Assembly (NCBI GenBank): GCA_903830725.1
Contig: CAIKVH010000035.1
Location: 1 to 40,130 of the forward strand
DNA: 40,130 nt
Source: an uncultured Burkholderiales bacterium
GTDB taxonomy: Bacteria; Pseudomonadota; Gammaproteobacteria; Burkholderiales; Burkholderiaceae_C
Reading direction: 5' to 3'
A program made the translations under genes and the position numbers. Position 1 is the first letter of the stretch. Each line of letters opens with the position of its first letter. Of the stretch, positions 8,913-16,597 are shown one piece after another. The notes beneath the pieces are model-generated. The model was not told where the DNA came from and made no database searches. It saw only the letters and a list, made by a program, of their open reading frames with translations.

Positions 8913-10271
8913 TTACTTGTAAACGCGGATGATGCTACTGGTTAAGTCACTTTGAAGCAATTCCTCAACACGTTCAGCGACTTTTTCTGGCTTAAGTAAA
9001 TCTGCCAAATCATCCGAATCATTAAAGTTATTGGACCTCATAGGCGTATCGGTTCTTGATGGTGCTATGCAGTTCACCCTGATAGCATCGCTTGCCCACT
9101 CCTCAGCCAGTGCTTGCGTAAGATTGCTGACAGCTGATTTAGTGGCTGAGTAGGTTGCAATATTTGCTCGCCCCTTTAGATATGAGGAGGATGAGAAAAA
9201 TACAAGCATCCCCTTTGTCGCCTTTAAATACGCATGGCTAGCGTTGGCTATGTGAATGGAGCCGAGGATGTTGGTCTGGATCATTTCTTCCAATTTCTCA
9301 TGAGAAGTACCAAGCATTGGACCTGTGTACAAAACCCCTGCACAATTAATAATGAAGTCAATACCTAATGGTGCGCTCTCGCGAGCAATTTTTTCAAGAG
9401 AACTTTGAACCTGCTCAGCTCGCCCCACATCGCACCCGCTTGAGCGACTTAAAGAGTAGACCTTTAGGCCAGAGGCACTGAGCTTTTGAGCAATTGCTTC
9501 ACCAATTCCTTGTGAGCCACCAAACACAACAGCGACCTTACCCTGAATATCCTCGCGCCCGTAGGTGTCGCTATACCTCCCCATTCGAAAGACCTCCTCC
9601 GCGGTGATTAGATCAAAGGGAAAGGTGATTTTGATGTTCTCCTCGCTCCCGCGAACGGTGAAGATACTTGAACGTTCGCCCCAATAATTTAAGTAAATAG
9701 CACAGTCATCGGTAACCTTTAACTCGTTTTGTTTGGGCAAAAAGTCAGTGAACGCCTCCACAATAGAGCCGTAGCGAAAGCCTTGCGGGGTTTGACCTCT
9801 CTTGATCTTGCTTCGATCTGGGATAGAGATAACTTTACCATCCTCTACGTAAAGCATCGTGTCTGTGGCATCTATGATGGTATTTACTGCTTTGTATTCA
9901 TCCAAAGCAAGAATTAAGTTTTGAATGATCTCGTGACTCAAAAAGGGTCTTACTCCATCATGAATCAATACCTTGTCATCTTGCTGAGCGAGTTCCTTTA
10001 AAGCATTAAGACCCATCCAAGTCGACTCAGCGCGACTTGCACCGCCGGCAACTATGGCGTGTAATTTGGGATATTTACTTTTAAATTCCTCGCTTAGGAG
10101 AAGTACTTGTGCGTTACCAACGATCACCACTACATCTATGTTTGGATTTTTATCAAACAACTGGAGCGTATGCTCTAAGATAGTTTTGCCTGATACCCGG
10201 GTCAATTGTTTAAGCTTCTCGCCTCCAAATCTGCTTCCTTCGCCTGAGGCGAGAATGACTGCATAATTCAA
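8913..10271 (-). CDS. Bifunctional ribitol-5-phosphate cytidylyltransferase / ribulose-5-phosphate reductase (Bcs1-like)
   Basis: Two enzymes in one chain. Residues 1-230 are an IspD/TarI-like nucleotidyltransferase: VILASGEGSRFGGEKLKQL (nucleotide-binding loop with Lys), VLIHDGVRPF and KIKRGQTPQGF. Residues 240-452 are a short-chain dehydrogenase: GGSQGIGEA (251-259), NCAG (309-312), Tyr374-x3-Lys378 in YSATK. This is the layout of Bcs1 of Haemophilus influenzae type b, which reduces D-ribulose 5-phosphate and makes CDP-ribitol for a ribitol-phosphate capsule. The start is TTG 10271 with GGAG 8 bases before it. It lies 28 bases downstream of the CDP-alditol phosphotransferase gene, which fits a common pathway. 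An isoprenoid IspD role is unlikely because of the reductase fusion. Confidence 0.85.
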   Translation of the reverse strand: MNYAVILASGEGSRFGGEKLKQLTRVSGKTILEHTLQLFDKNPNIDVVVIVGNAQVLLLSEEFKSKYPKLHAIVAGGASRAESTWMGLNALKELAQQDDKVLIHDGVRPFLSHEIIQNLILALDEYKAVNTIIDATDTMLYVEDGKVISIPDRSKIKRGQTPQGFRYGSIVEAFTDFLPKQNELKVTDDCAIYLNYWGERSSIFTVRGSEENIKITFPFDLITAEEVFRMGRYSDTYGREDIQGKVAVVFGGSQGIGEAIAQKLSASGLKVYSLSRSSGCDVGRAEQVQSSLEKIARESAPLGIDFIINCAGVLYTGPMLGTSHEKLEEMIQTNILGSIHIANASHAYLKATKGMLVFFSSSSYLKGRANIATYSATKSAVSNLTQALAEEWASDAIRVNCIAPSRTDTPMRSNNFNDSDDLADLLKPEKVAERVEELLQSDLTSSIIRVYK

Positions 10272-10299
10272 ATCCGTAACTCCGTAAAAATAATTAATC

Positions 10300-11493
10300 C
10301 TAGTTGGCTACCAACTCTGGGACTAATTGGGCAAAATATGAGTTTATCTCCTTACAGGCCCCACCCGCATGCGTATCAAAGGCCACTGATCTGAGGGCTT
10401 GCCTGATACCGTCAAAAGCGTCTTGTGTCAGGACTTGCTCGATCGCTACATCTATTGAACCGAGCTCAATCTCAAGGCCTGGCAGTTGATTCATAAAGAT
10501 GTTATCTTGATCGGTTTCTTGAAGCTTATTATTTTTAATAAAAACGATTGGCTTATTACAGTGTAAAAAATCAGTGAATATGGATGATTTATCCGTAATC
10601 AGCAAATCTACTTGATTCAAATAAGGATAAATGTCGGGTTCAGAGGAAATAATAAGAGGGTTGTTTTTGTTTTCTTCCTCAAACCTGTTGTCGTAAGGGT
10701 GCGGTTTAATGATGAGCTCCACCTTTATTTTCCGCTTCACAAAAGGAGCTTTTATTTTTTCGTAAATAGTTTGGTTCATCCAATGCGCTGAGTCTCCAAT
10801 AAATGTGTAAGTGGGCGCCCACAAAATCTTGAATGCGTCAGGTGACTTAAATACCTTCTTATAAGAGCCCAATAATTCATGTTCAAAGGGCTGCCTCGTT
10901 AAGACTTCATTTCTCGGCATGCCTGCGCGAATGATTTTTCTAACCCCAAAGAACTCTCTCCACTGCCTATCCCAGGTTTTGGCAGGGCTCAAAATATAGT
11001 CAATTGAGGAAGACTCAACCAACTGATTCACAAACGTAGGATTGCCCATATCGCCTTTGTCCGTTAGGGCTAAATCCAATTGCTTAGTACCAACTCCGTG
11101 CCAAAGCTGTACCTTCTGAGCTCCAGCGAGTGCTGCTTTGTATGTGGAAATTCTTAGAGATTCGTTGGGACTAATGCTAAATACACAAAGTGGTACTTTG
11201 ATAAGTAATGCGATATTCTTTGCTAGATTGACATTCAAATCTAGAGCATTCAAATTGAGTTCCAAAAGCTGTTTGACCAATACGGAGTTATAGCTACACC
11301 ATATGGGTTGAAAGCCGTAATTATTCCGACATGCATCTAAATAAAGATACTTTGAGTTATCGGAGAAATTATCTCGACCAAAGAACAGTACGACTGGGAT
11401 TTTGGGTTTCTTTTGCGAAACAACTCTCAGGTTGCTCTCGTATTCAGCCTTAGCCAGTTGATTCTTAATTTGCAGTATTTCTTGTGAATCCAT
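10300..11493 (-). CDS. CDP-glycerol/CDP-ribitol phosphotransferase family protein
   Basis: A 397-residue protein with the TagF/TarL-type fold signatures: WHG at 131-133, ILWAPTYT at 223-230, KPHPYD at 263-268 and TDKSSIFTDF at 300-309, in the right order and spacing. Such enzymes move alditol phosphate from a CDP-alditol onto a growing polymer at the cytoplasmic face of the membrane. As the next gene makes CDP-ribitol, ribitol phosphate is the likely donor group (inference). There is no membrane helix or signal peptide. The acceptor could be a capsule, O-antigen or lipooligosaccharide; no other polysaccharide gene is nearby, so the rest of the pathway must be elsewhere. ATG at 11493 is in good position but has no strong ribosome-binding site. 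Confidence 0.82.
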   Translation of the reverse strand: MDSQEILQIKNQLAKAEYESNLRVVSQKKPKIPVVLFFGRDNFSDNSKYLYLDACRNNYGFQPIWCSYNSVLVKQLLELNLNALDLNVNLAKNIALLIKVPLCVFSISPNESLRISTYKAALAGAQKVQLWHGVGTKQLDLALTDKGDMGNPTFVNQLVESSSIDYILSPAKTWDRQWREFFGVRKIIRAGMPRNEVLTRQPFEHELLGSYKKVFKSPDAFKILWAPTYTFIGDSAHWMNQTIYEKIKAPFVKRKIKVELIIKPHPYDNRFEEENKNNPLIISSEPDIYPYLNQVDLLITDKSSIFTDFLHCNKPIVFIKNNKLQETDQDNIFMNQLPGLEIELGSIDVAIEQVLTQDAFDGIRQALRSVAFDTHAGGACKEINSYFAQLVPELVAN

Positions 11494-11679
11494 TGGACTT
11501 AGAGTGTGCTTTTTTTAAAGGAAACGTCTGAATCAATATTTTTATGACTCAATTATCGTATTCTATCTATTAAAGCCCACCCGTTTTAATTCAAAATTAC
11601 TACATTAATGTGCGATTACCTAGCGCTAAGTGCACTCGAGCGCCCTAAAAGCGTAGAAATACAAAGGTGAATCATAAAT

Positions 11680-11865
11680 GTGGCTGAAGAAACCATAGAG
11701 TTTCCTAAGCTCAAAGCGAAGGGTTACAAAAAAATGGGTTCATTGACCAGACCAATAAGTCCGGTTTCATACTTAGTAGTTGTGATGAAGAACATTGCAC
11801 TGCGCAAAGACGCGGTATTAGTTGAAAGCGCAAAGCCCCCAATAAGGCTCAGTCAAGCCGTATAA
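11680..11865 (+). CDS. Small hypothetical protein (doubtful)
   Basis: A 61-residue open frame starting with GTG, with AAAGGTGA about 9 bases before it, basic overall and with one short hydrophobic patch (SYLVVVM). I do not recognise it. It sits in the AT-rich stretch between the ribitol-phosphate genes and the gene graveyard, and is followed by a hairpin at 11883-11899. It may be a chance frame or a remnant; if so, 11494-11905 holds no gene. Confidence 0.25.
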   Translation: MAEETIEFPKLKAKGYKKMGSLTRPISPVSYLVVVMKNIALRKDAVLVESAKPPIRLSQAV

Positions 11866-11882
11866 ATAAACAATGATAGGTC

Positions 11883-11899
11883 AGGATTCAAGAAATCCT
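11883..11899. terminator. Hairpin between convergent frames, possible terminator
   Basis: AGGATT, loop CAAGA, AATCCT: a perfect 6-bp stem. A T-rich run (ATCTTTATTT) follows after a few bases on +, weakly fitting a rho-independent terminator for the + frame; it also lies just past the stop of the - gene at 11906. Confidence 0.35.
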
Positions 11900-11905
11900 C
11901 AATCT

Positions 11906-12133
11906 TTATTTGCTTACTAAATCAAGTGATGTAAAAGCAGGAGAGGCTTTGATACCCAAAGAAAAAATTTGTTGAAATATCGACAATTGCAAATCATTTT
12001 TTGGAAGATCGCCGTCATCAACGTGGGCAATAGGATTCACGGTCTCACGGCCTCTTATGAATTCGTAATACCGAGGGTTTCGTATCATCGCCTCTTGCGC
12101 TTGGCTCTGAGTTAACTCAAATAATTTAAACAT
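11906..12133 (-). CDS. Small hypothetical protein, 75 residues
   Basis: The start was set at ATG 12133 because GAGGAG lies 7 bases upstream, an excellent ribosome-binding site; the frame itself runs 15 bases further to another ATG. The product is soluble and mildly polar, beginning MFKLFELTQSQAQEAMIRNP, with no signal peptide, membrane segment, Cys pair or domain that I recognise. The good start signal is the main reason to regard it as real. Its neighbours are a doubtful small frame and the pseudogene region, so it belongs to an accessory stretch and its role is unknown. Confidence 0.5.
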   Translation of the reverse strand: MFKLFELTQSQAQEAMIRNPRYYEFIRGRETVNPIAHVDDGDLPKNDLQLSIFQQIFSLGIKASPAFTSLDLVSK

Positions 12134-12538
12134 TGATCGACTCCTCAATCATCCATACACGAATACGAACACGAACACTTATACCTAAAACTAAAAACTC
12201 AAAATGCTCAATCTATATTCTCAATGTAACTAGCAATTTCGTTTTGTTCAATAGTTAACTTAATATAAAACTACAATATTTTTAATACTTCTATTTCAAT
12301 ACTACAAAGACTTCGTTTGTCATCATCCTTTCATAATTGAGAGATAGAGTGGTATTCCTCGTCTTACACGGCGTCTAATTTTTTTGAAAATACTGTATTT
12401 CGGAAAATAATTTAAATTTACTTCTCTCAAATTCCTTAGAAGAAAATCTGTTTTTCATGAGAACTTTTATTACTTTTCAATTCCTGAATATGGGTTCAAC
12501 TTTCATTTTTGAGTAAATATTTGTCAGTACAGATTAAA

Positions 12539-12667
12539 ATGAATTTTAGAAAGCAATTAAAAATTGGGCTTTAGGGAGTATTTCTTGCTGCAATATTAAG
12601 CGCAACCCCTACTTTTGATCAAAACAATACCGTTACTTTACCGATCGTTTCATACGATCAAAATTAA
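12539..12667 (+). pseudogene. Remnant of a small exported protein (signal peptide with in-frame stop)
   Basis: From ATG 12539 the frame reads a basic start MNFRKQLKIGL, a TAG at 12572, then GVFLAAILSATPTFDQNN and NTVTLPIVSYDQN before TAA at 12665. Read through the TAG it is a textbook signal peptide (basic n-region, hydrophobic core, polar c-region) followed by a beta-like segment. One point mutation would account for the stop. The family of the mature part is not identifiable, and the frame runs straight into the cysA remnant, so a deletion probably joined the two. Confidence 0.5.
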
Positions 12668-12937
12668 GGTTCACTCTTTACTTCAGTTGGTGCAGTTTGA
12701 CTGTTTAGCTGACAGACACCCTAGCCAACTCGCAGGGGGAGGCAAAGCCAGCGTATTGCTCTAGCAAGAGCTCTTGCATTTGAGCCATGAGTGCTTAATT
12801 CCAACTCGGCAAAAACAGGTGCACAGAATTTTGAAGTTCAAATGGGGCAAAATGGATTTCAGAGTAGAGGTCTTAAAGGAGGACAAAGTGGAACTATAAG
12901 TCCAACAAAGTTAAAAGTTTTTGCGCATCGCCCATAA
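12663..12937 (+). pseudogene. cysA: Degraded sulfate-transport ATPase gene (cysA remnant)
   Basis: In one frame, 12666-12734 encodes KVHSLLQLVQFDCLADRHPSQ, which matches the stretch before the ABC signature in CysA. After a one-base shift the next frame (12740-12787) gives RQSQRIALARALAFEP, the end of the LSGGQ signature helix; the signature itself is broken at the shift. A TGA at 12788 replaces the next residue. The frame then jumps to FEVQMGQNGFQSRGL...ISPTKLKVFAHRP, which looks like the end of the C-terminal TOBE-like domain, and ends at TAA 12935. The N-terminal Walker A part and about 150 residues in the middle, including Walker B, are missing, so no ATPase can be made. Confidence 0.7.
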
Positions 12938-13183
12938 CTTCACCATAACATCGCCACAACTTCACCGTGGCTTGCATTTTTGACAACACAAAGCGTCCTG
13001 TTGATGCAACTGTTAAACCTTTTTAGATACAGGTATTTTTCATAAATACACGCACTCCCACCCCTTAAATCAGTTTGCGTTTACACTGCACTGCTGAAAA
13101 TTAATTCAAAATCTCTAGCTACACAGCCTAGTGTTGCACACACGCGACTACTGCAAAAGGCTCGACAAATAAAAGGTGTCATT

Positions 13184-14251
13184 GTGCTCGTCGTAGTAAA
13201 AACAAAAAAGACAGTTGATCCAACGATTCAAAAAATCAAGAGCAAGATCAATACTGCAAAAAAAAATCTTTCTAAAGCTCAAGAGGATTTAACTTATTGG
13301 AAGTCAGTCGCAGATACGTATAGCCAATTATTTAGAAAACACATTAAACCTGAGCTTGACAGATTAAACAATGTCAAAAAAACTTGGGTTCTAACGCTTT
13401 TCGAGGTCCGAAATACAATGAAGTGGAGTAGGAGCGAGAGAGAATTACTCGATGAGGAGATAGTTTCCAACGTTGTTGAACTTTTAGATGAGATGCCTGG
13501 AGACGCGGAACTAGAGGCTGTTTTTCAACAGTACCAGGAAGCAGCAAAGGCAAATGCTAAAAAGGAAGAGGAAGAATCGGGTAATTTTGACGAGTCATTT
13601 CTTCAAAGGCTTGCAGAAGATATCTGTACTGAATCGAGCCTACCGAAAGACTTCTTTAGTGGTTGTAAGTCAGAAAAAGCTATGTATGACCGCTTCACGC
13701 AGTACATGGATGAACAAGAAGAGACTGCGCGTGCTCAAACCCAACCTACTAGTAAACAATTTACTTCCGGTGTAATTAAGACTTTATACAGAAGACTGGC
13801 TAGTCTGGTTCATCCAGACAAAGAATCCGATCCCCTCATAAAGCATAAAAAAACCGAGTTAATGCAGCGACTCAACAATGCATATAGGAACAATGATGTA
13901 GATGAACTTATGCAAATTCAAAAGGAAATCGATTTAGATAAACCAGTTGACCTAATGAGTGATTTAGAAGGACTGAATGCCAACTTAAAGGCTATCAAAA
14001 AACAGCAAAAGGAATTGGCCACGCAAGTCAAAGAAATTAAACAATGGTTTACAGTGCAAGTAAGTCCTGATGTACTGGTAGTGGACCCTGCAAAACTTGA
14101 GTCCCGTCTTCGCAATTCCTTTAAAGGGCAAGTCTCCAGTATTAAGCACGAAATCATTCAATTAGAGAGTGACATTAACTACACATTTAAGGATCGCAAG
14201 GGCGTCAAGCATATGCTCCGTTCTCTTTCACTTTTTAATGAAATATTCTAA
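13184..14251 (+). CDS. J-domain-containing coiled-coil protein
   Basis: A 355-residue charged soluble protein. Residues 15-75 and 265-290 look like coiled coil; residues 195-245 form a J-like domain with IKTLYRRLASLVHPDKE, where the HPD triad at 210-212 is intact, followed by a helix with LMQRLNNAYRNND. The HPD motif is what stimulates Hsp70 ATPase, so this may be a DnaK co-chaperone directed to a special client. It lacks the Gly/Phe and zinc-finger parts of DnaJ. The start is GTG 13184 with AAAAGGTG just before. It stands alone in the accessory stretch; the client is unknown. Confidence 0.6.
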   Translation: MLVVVKTKKTVDPTIQKIKSKINTAKKNLSKAQEDLTYWKSVADTYSQLFRKHIKPELDRLNNVKKTWVLTLFEVRNTMKWSRSERELLDEEIVSNVVELLDEMPGDAELEAVFQQYQEAAKANAKKEEEESGNFDESFLQRLAEDICTESSLPKDFFSGCKSEKAMYDRFTQYMDEQEETARAQTQPTSKQFTSGVIKTLYRRLASLVHPDKESDPLIKHKKTELMQRLNNAYRNNDVDELMQIQKEIDLDKPVDLMSDLEGLNANLKAIKKQQKELATQVKEIKQWFTVQVSPDVLVVDPAKLESRLRNSFKGQVSSIKHEIIQLESDINYTFKDRKGVKHMLRSLSLFNEIF

Positions 14252-14400
14252 ATACCCGAAACAGCCCTACTTGACTTTAAATAGTGCAATTTTTTATTCC
14301 AATCAATGACCACTATTACGGCATATTGCCCTAACGCCACCAAATTGATGTTATCGTATTGATATTATTTCGTTTTCCCCCTTGTATTAGGAGCTGTTGT

Positions 14401-15264
14401 ATGGATAAATTTTCCTCGAATTTGAAATATATAGCATTAATTGCTTTGTTTATCTATTCGCAGTTTAGCTTTGCCCAAGACATTCCGGTTCACGCTCAGG
14501 GCCTCAAGGAGGAATTAATTTCGGTAGACCTATCTGGAAACAATAAACAAGTTGGCGTATTCTCAACGAAAATAGGCGTAGACAACCCCATAAAACTAGC
14601 AGTTTTATTACCTGGATATCCATCGGTTGTAAAACCCGTAGTTGAAAATGGAGTGATGACGAGTTCAAAATTAACAGGCAATTTTTTAATTAGAGCTCGT
14701 CGTTTTTTAGTCGATGAGAAGGTGGCGAGTTTAATTGTCGATTGCCAATCTGACACAGGTTACGAATGCGCAAGCTACTATCAGGCCTCCAAACAACGTC
14801 AAGAGGACGTTGACAAATTAATATCTGAAGTAAAAGTTCGCCACCCCTCCATTTCCGAGGTATGGCTTGTAGGAACTAGTATGGGAACCATATCCTCTTC
14901 CTTTATGCCAACATTTAACCCTACAGGATATGCCGGTGCTATCCATACGGCATCAATCACTGATCCCTACGCTCAGGGCTCTTACCGGGTACTTGGCGGG
15001 TTCGATTACGCAAAATCAAACATACCTCAGTTTTTTGTACATCACCAGAATGACCCTTGCGCGTTGACGTCCTATACCAGCGCCAAATCAATTGCTTCTA
15101 AATATAACGTTCCATTGGTGACAGTTTCGGGAGGAAAGGACTTTCAGGGCGGAGCTTGTCAAGCTTTTACAGAGCACGGATTTCGGGGAAAAGAAAAAGA
15201 GGTGATGAACGCTATTTCAACAATCATCACATCAGGTAAAGCATCTCAGCTAGAGATAAATTGA
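14401..15264 (+). CDS. Exported alpha/beta hydrolase of unknown substrate
   Basis: Start set at ATG 14401, which has AGGAG 7 bases upstream; the open frame begins 42 bases earlier. The 287-residue product has a signal peptide (residues 1-25, hydrophobic core YIALIALFIYSQFSFA) so it is likely periplasmic or secreted. The nucleophile elbow is GTSMG with Ser160; candidate partners are Asp218 in HHQNDPC and His259 in TEHGF, in the order expected of a Ser-Asp-His triad. It contains four or five Cys in the mature part, which could form disulfides. It is a single gene followed by a perfect hairpin. Confidence 0.72.
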   Translation: MDKFSSNLKYIALIALFIYSQFSFAQDIPVHAQGLKEELISVDLSGNNKQVGVFSTKIGVDNPIKLAVLLPGYPSVVKPVVENGVMTSSKLTGNFLIRARRFLVDEKVASLIVDCQSDTGYECASYYQASKQRQEDVDKLISEVKVRHPSISEVWLVGTSMGTISSSFMPTFNPTGYAGAIHTASITDPYAQGSYRVLGGFDYAKSNIPQFFVHHQNDPCALTSYTSAKSIASKYNVPLVTVSGGKDFQGGACQAFTEHGFRGKEKEVMNAISTIITSGKASQLEIN

Positions 15265-15275
15265 TCGTTTAAATC

Positions 15276-15296
15276 TCACAGATGCATCATCTGTGA
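15276..15296. terminator. Perfect 9-bp hairpin between convergent genes
   Basis: TCACAGATG, loop CAT, CATCTGTGA. It lies 12 bases after the hydrolase stop and 18 bases after the DUF427 gene's stop on the other strand, so it probably ends transcription from both sides, although no long T run follows on either strand. Confidence 0.55.
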
Positions 15297-15314
15297 ACAC
15301 AACATTTAATCCTA

Positions 15315-15593
15315 TTACTCTACCTTTATGCCCTTCCAAAAAGCAACATGTCCTGAAATATTTTTAGCAGCCTCTTTGGGATGTGAATAATACCAAGCCG
15401 AACTCTTATTGACTTCGCCACTGACTGTAACGTCATAGTAACTTGCAGTTCCTTTCCAAGGACAAACGGTTTCCTTTACGGATTGGGTGAAAAATTGCAT
15501 ATCTAGCGAATTGGCTGGAAAGTAATGATTACCCTCAACAATGATAGTTTTATCCGAACTCGCTACAATTTTCCCGTTCCAAATCGCTTTCAT
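15315..15593 (-). CDS. DUF427 family protein
   Basis: A 92-residue protein that fits the DUF427 fold throughout: MKAIWNGKIVASSDKTIIVEG, then YFPANSL, CPWKGTASYYDV and AWYYSHPKEAAKNISGHVAFW. Members are small beta proteins of unknown function, often near redox or stress genes. ATG 15593 has AAGGGA 6 bases upstream. It is divergent from egtD with about 50 bases between the starts, so a shared promoter region is possible. Confidence 0.88.
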   Translation of the reverse strand: MKAIWNGKIVASSDKTIIVEGNHYFPANSLDMQFFTQSVKETVCPWKGTASYYDVTVSGEVNKSSAWYYSHPKEAAKNISGHVAFWKGIKVE

Positions 15594-15646
15594 ATAAATC
15601 CCTTATTATTTTGGCATTGCGCCTACAGTCTCTGATCCAACTAAAC

Positions 15647-16597
15647 ATGCTCGAACCCACCTACATCACAGAGACACAATTTATAAATCCCTTAGATTTA
15701 TCCCGAGAATTAAAAGAAGGCCTACTCTCAGAATTTGCTTTTATTTCGCCTAAATTTCTTTATGATAATTTAGGCTCCCATCTCTTTACTGCCATCACTC
15801 TACTTCCAGAGTATTATCCGACCAAAACAGAAAAATCAATATTTGAATCAAATAAGCTTGAAATTGCTGCGGCATTAGGTCTAAACAACGGACTTATTGA
15901 CCTGGGCGCGGGTAATTGCCAAAAAGCAGAATCACTATTTACCGCACTTCGTCCCGCTTCCTATACTGCAATAGATTTTTCTTTAGACTATTTAAAAGAA
16001 ATCTTACCGCAACTCCAAAACAAATACCCCGAGATCGCCATGTTTGGTATCGGATTGGATTTTTCAAAAAACCTCCAACTGCCAACATCTGTGGTTAGTT
16101 CGGGTCATAACTTTTTCTATCCCGGCTCTAGTATCGGAAATTTCAACATCGATGAAGCTAAGCATTTGCTGAAACAAATAAAGTCTGCACTCAAAGGCGG
16201 GGGATTACTCATTGGTGTTGATCTTATGAAAGAGGACCGTATACTCTTGGATGCATACGATGATCCTCTTAAATTAACAGCAGCATTTAATTTAAACATC
16301 CTGCGCGTTGTTAATACATTAATACATTCAAACTTTGATGTTTCGCACTTTAAGCATTCCATTAAGATAAACCATCCTCTTCAACGCGTAGAACTCTATC
16401 TTGAGGCATTAAGAGATACAACTGTAACTTTCGGTGATAATGTTAGAAGCTTTAAATATGGGGAGCTTATTCATACTGAGAATTCACACAAATACACCCA
16501 TGAGTCCATCAAGAGTCTGCTCTCAAGTGCTGGCTTTGAATCATTTACTACTTGGACTGATTCCAAAAACTACTTCGCGTTAATTTATGCTCGCTAA
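15647..16597 (+). CDS. egtD: L-histidine N-alpha-methyltransferase EgtD
   Basis: Makes hercynine by three methylations of histidine with S-adenosylmethionine, the first step of ergothioneine synthesis. In 316 residues: LPEYYPTKTE near the start, SAM loop LIDLGAGN, NFFYPGSSIGNF, the substrate-side stretch LTAAFNLNILRVVN, and IHTENSHKYT near the C-terminus, all matching EgtD. The open frame begins at TTG 15611, but ATG 15647 gives the usual N-terminus. Its last 11 bases overlap egtB, so the two are one transcription and translation unit. Confidence 0.92.
   Translation: MLEPTYITETQFINPLDLSRELKEGLLSEFAFISPKFLYDNLGSHLFTAITLLPEYYPTKTEKSIFESNKLEIAAALGLNNGLIDLGAGNCQKAESLFTALRPASYTAIDFSLDYLKEILPQLQNKYPEIAMFGIGLDFSKNLQLPTSVVSSGHNFFYPGSSIGNFNIDEAKHLLKQIKSALKGGGLLIGVDLMKEDRILLDAYDDPLKLTAAFNLNILRVVNTLIHSNFDVSHFKHSIKINHPLQRVELYLEALRDTTVTFGDNVRSFKYGELIHTENSHKYTHESIKSLLSSAGFESFTTWTDSKNYFALIYAR

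Larger units (their letters stand above)
12134..13183. other. Gene-poor AT-rich stretch with decayed genes
   Basis: About 1 kb without an intact gene. Positions 12149-12538 are very AT-rich and I see nothing coding. From 12539 to 12937 there are two recognisable remnants (listed separately). Positions 12938-13183 hold only short imperfect repeats such as ACTTCACC twice within 40 bases (the second inside a GCCAC/GTGGC hairpin) and the leader of the J-domain gene. Confidence 0.7.

Noticed and set aside
8913-10271. IspD of the isoprenoid pathway
   Set aside because: The reductase fusion and the neighbouring phosphotransferase fit CDP-ribitol better, and no ispF follows.
12540-12937. Active ABC transporter gene in the graveyard
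   Set aside because: Walker A and B are missing, the signature is frameshifted and a stop follows, so it is a pseudogene.
15276-15296. Operator palindrome rather than a terminator
   Set aside because: It sits between two convergent stops, where a regulator site would have no promoter to act on.
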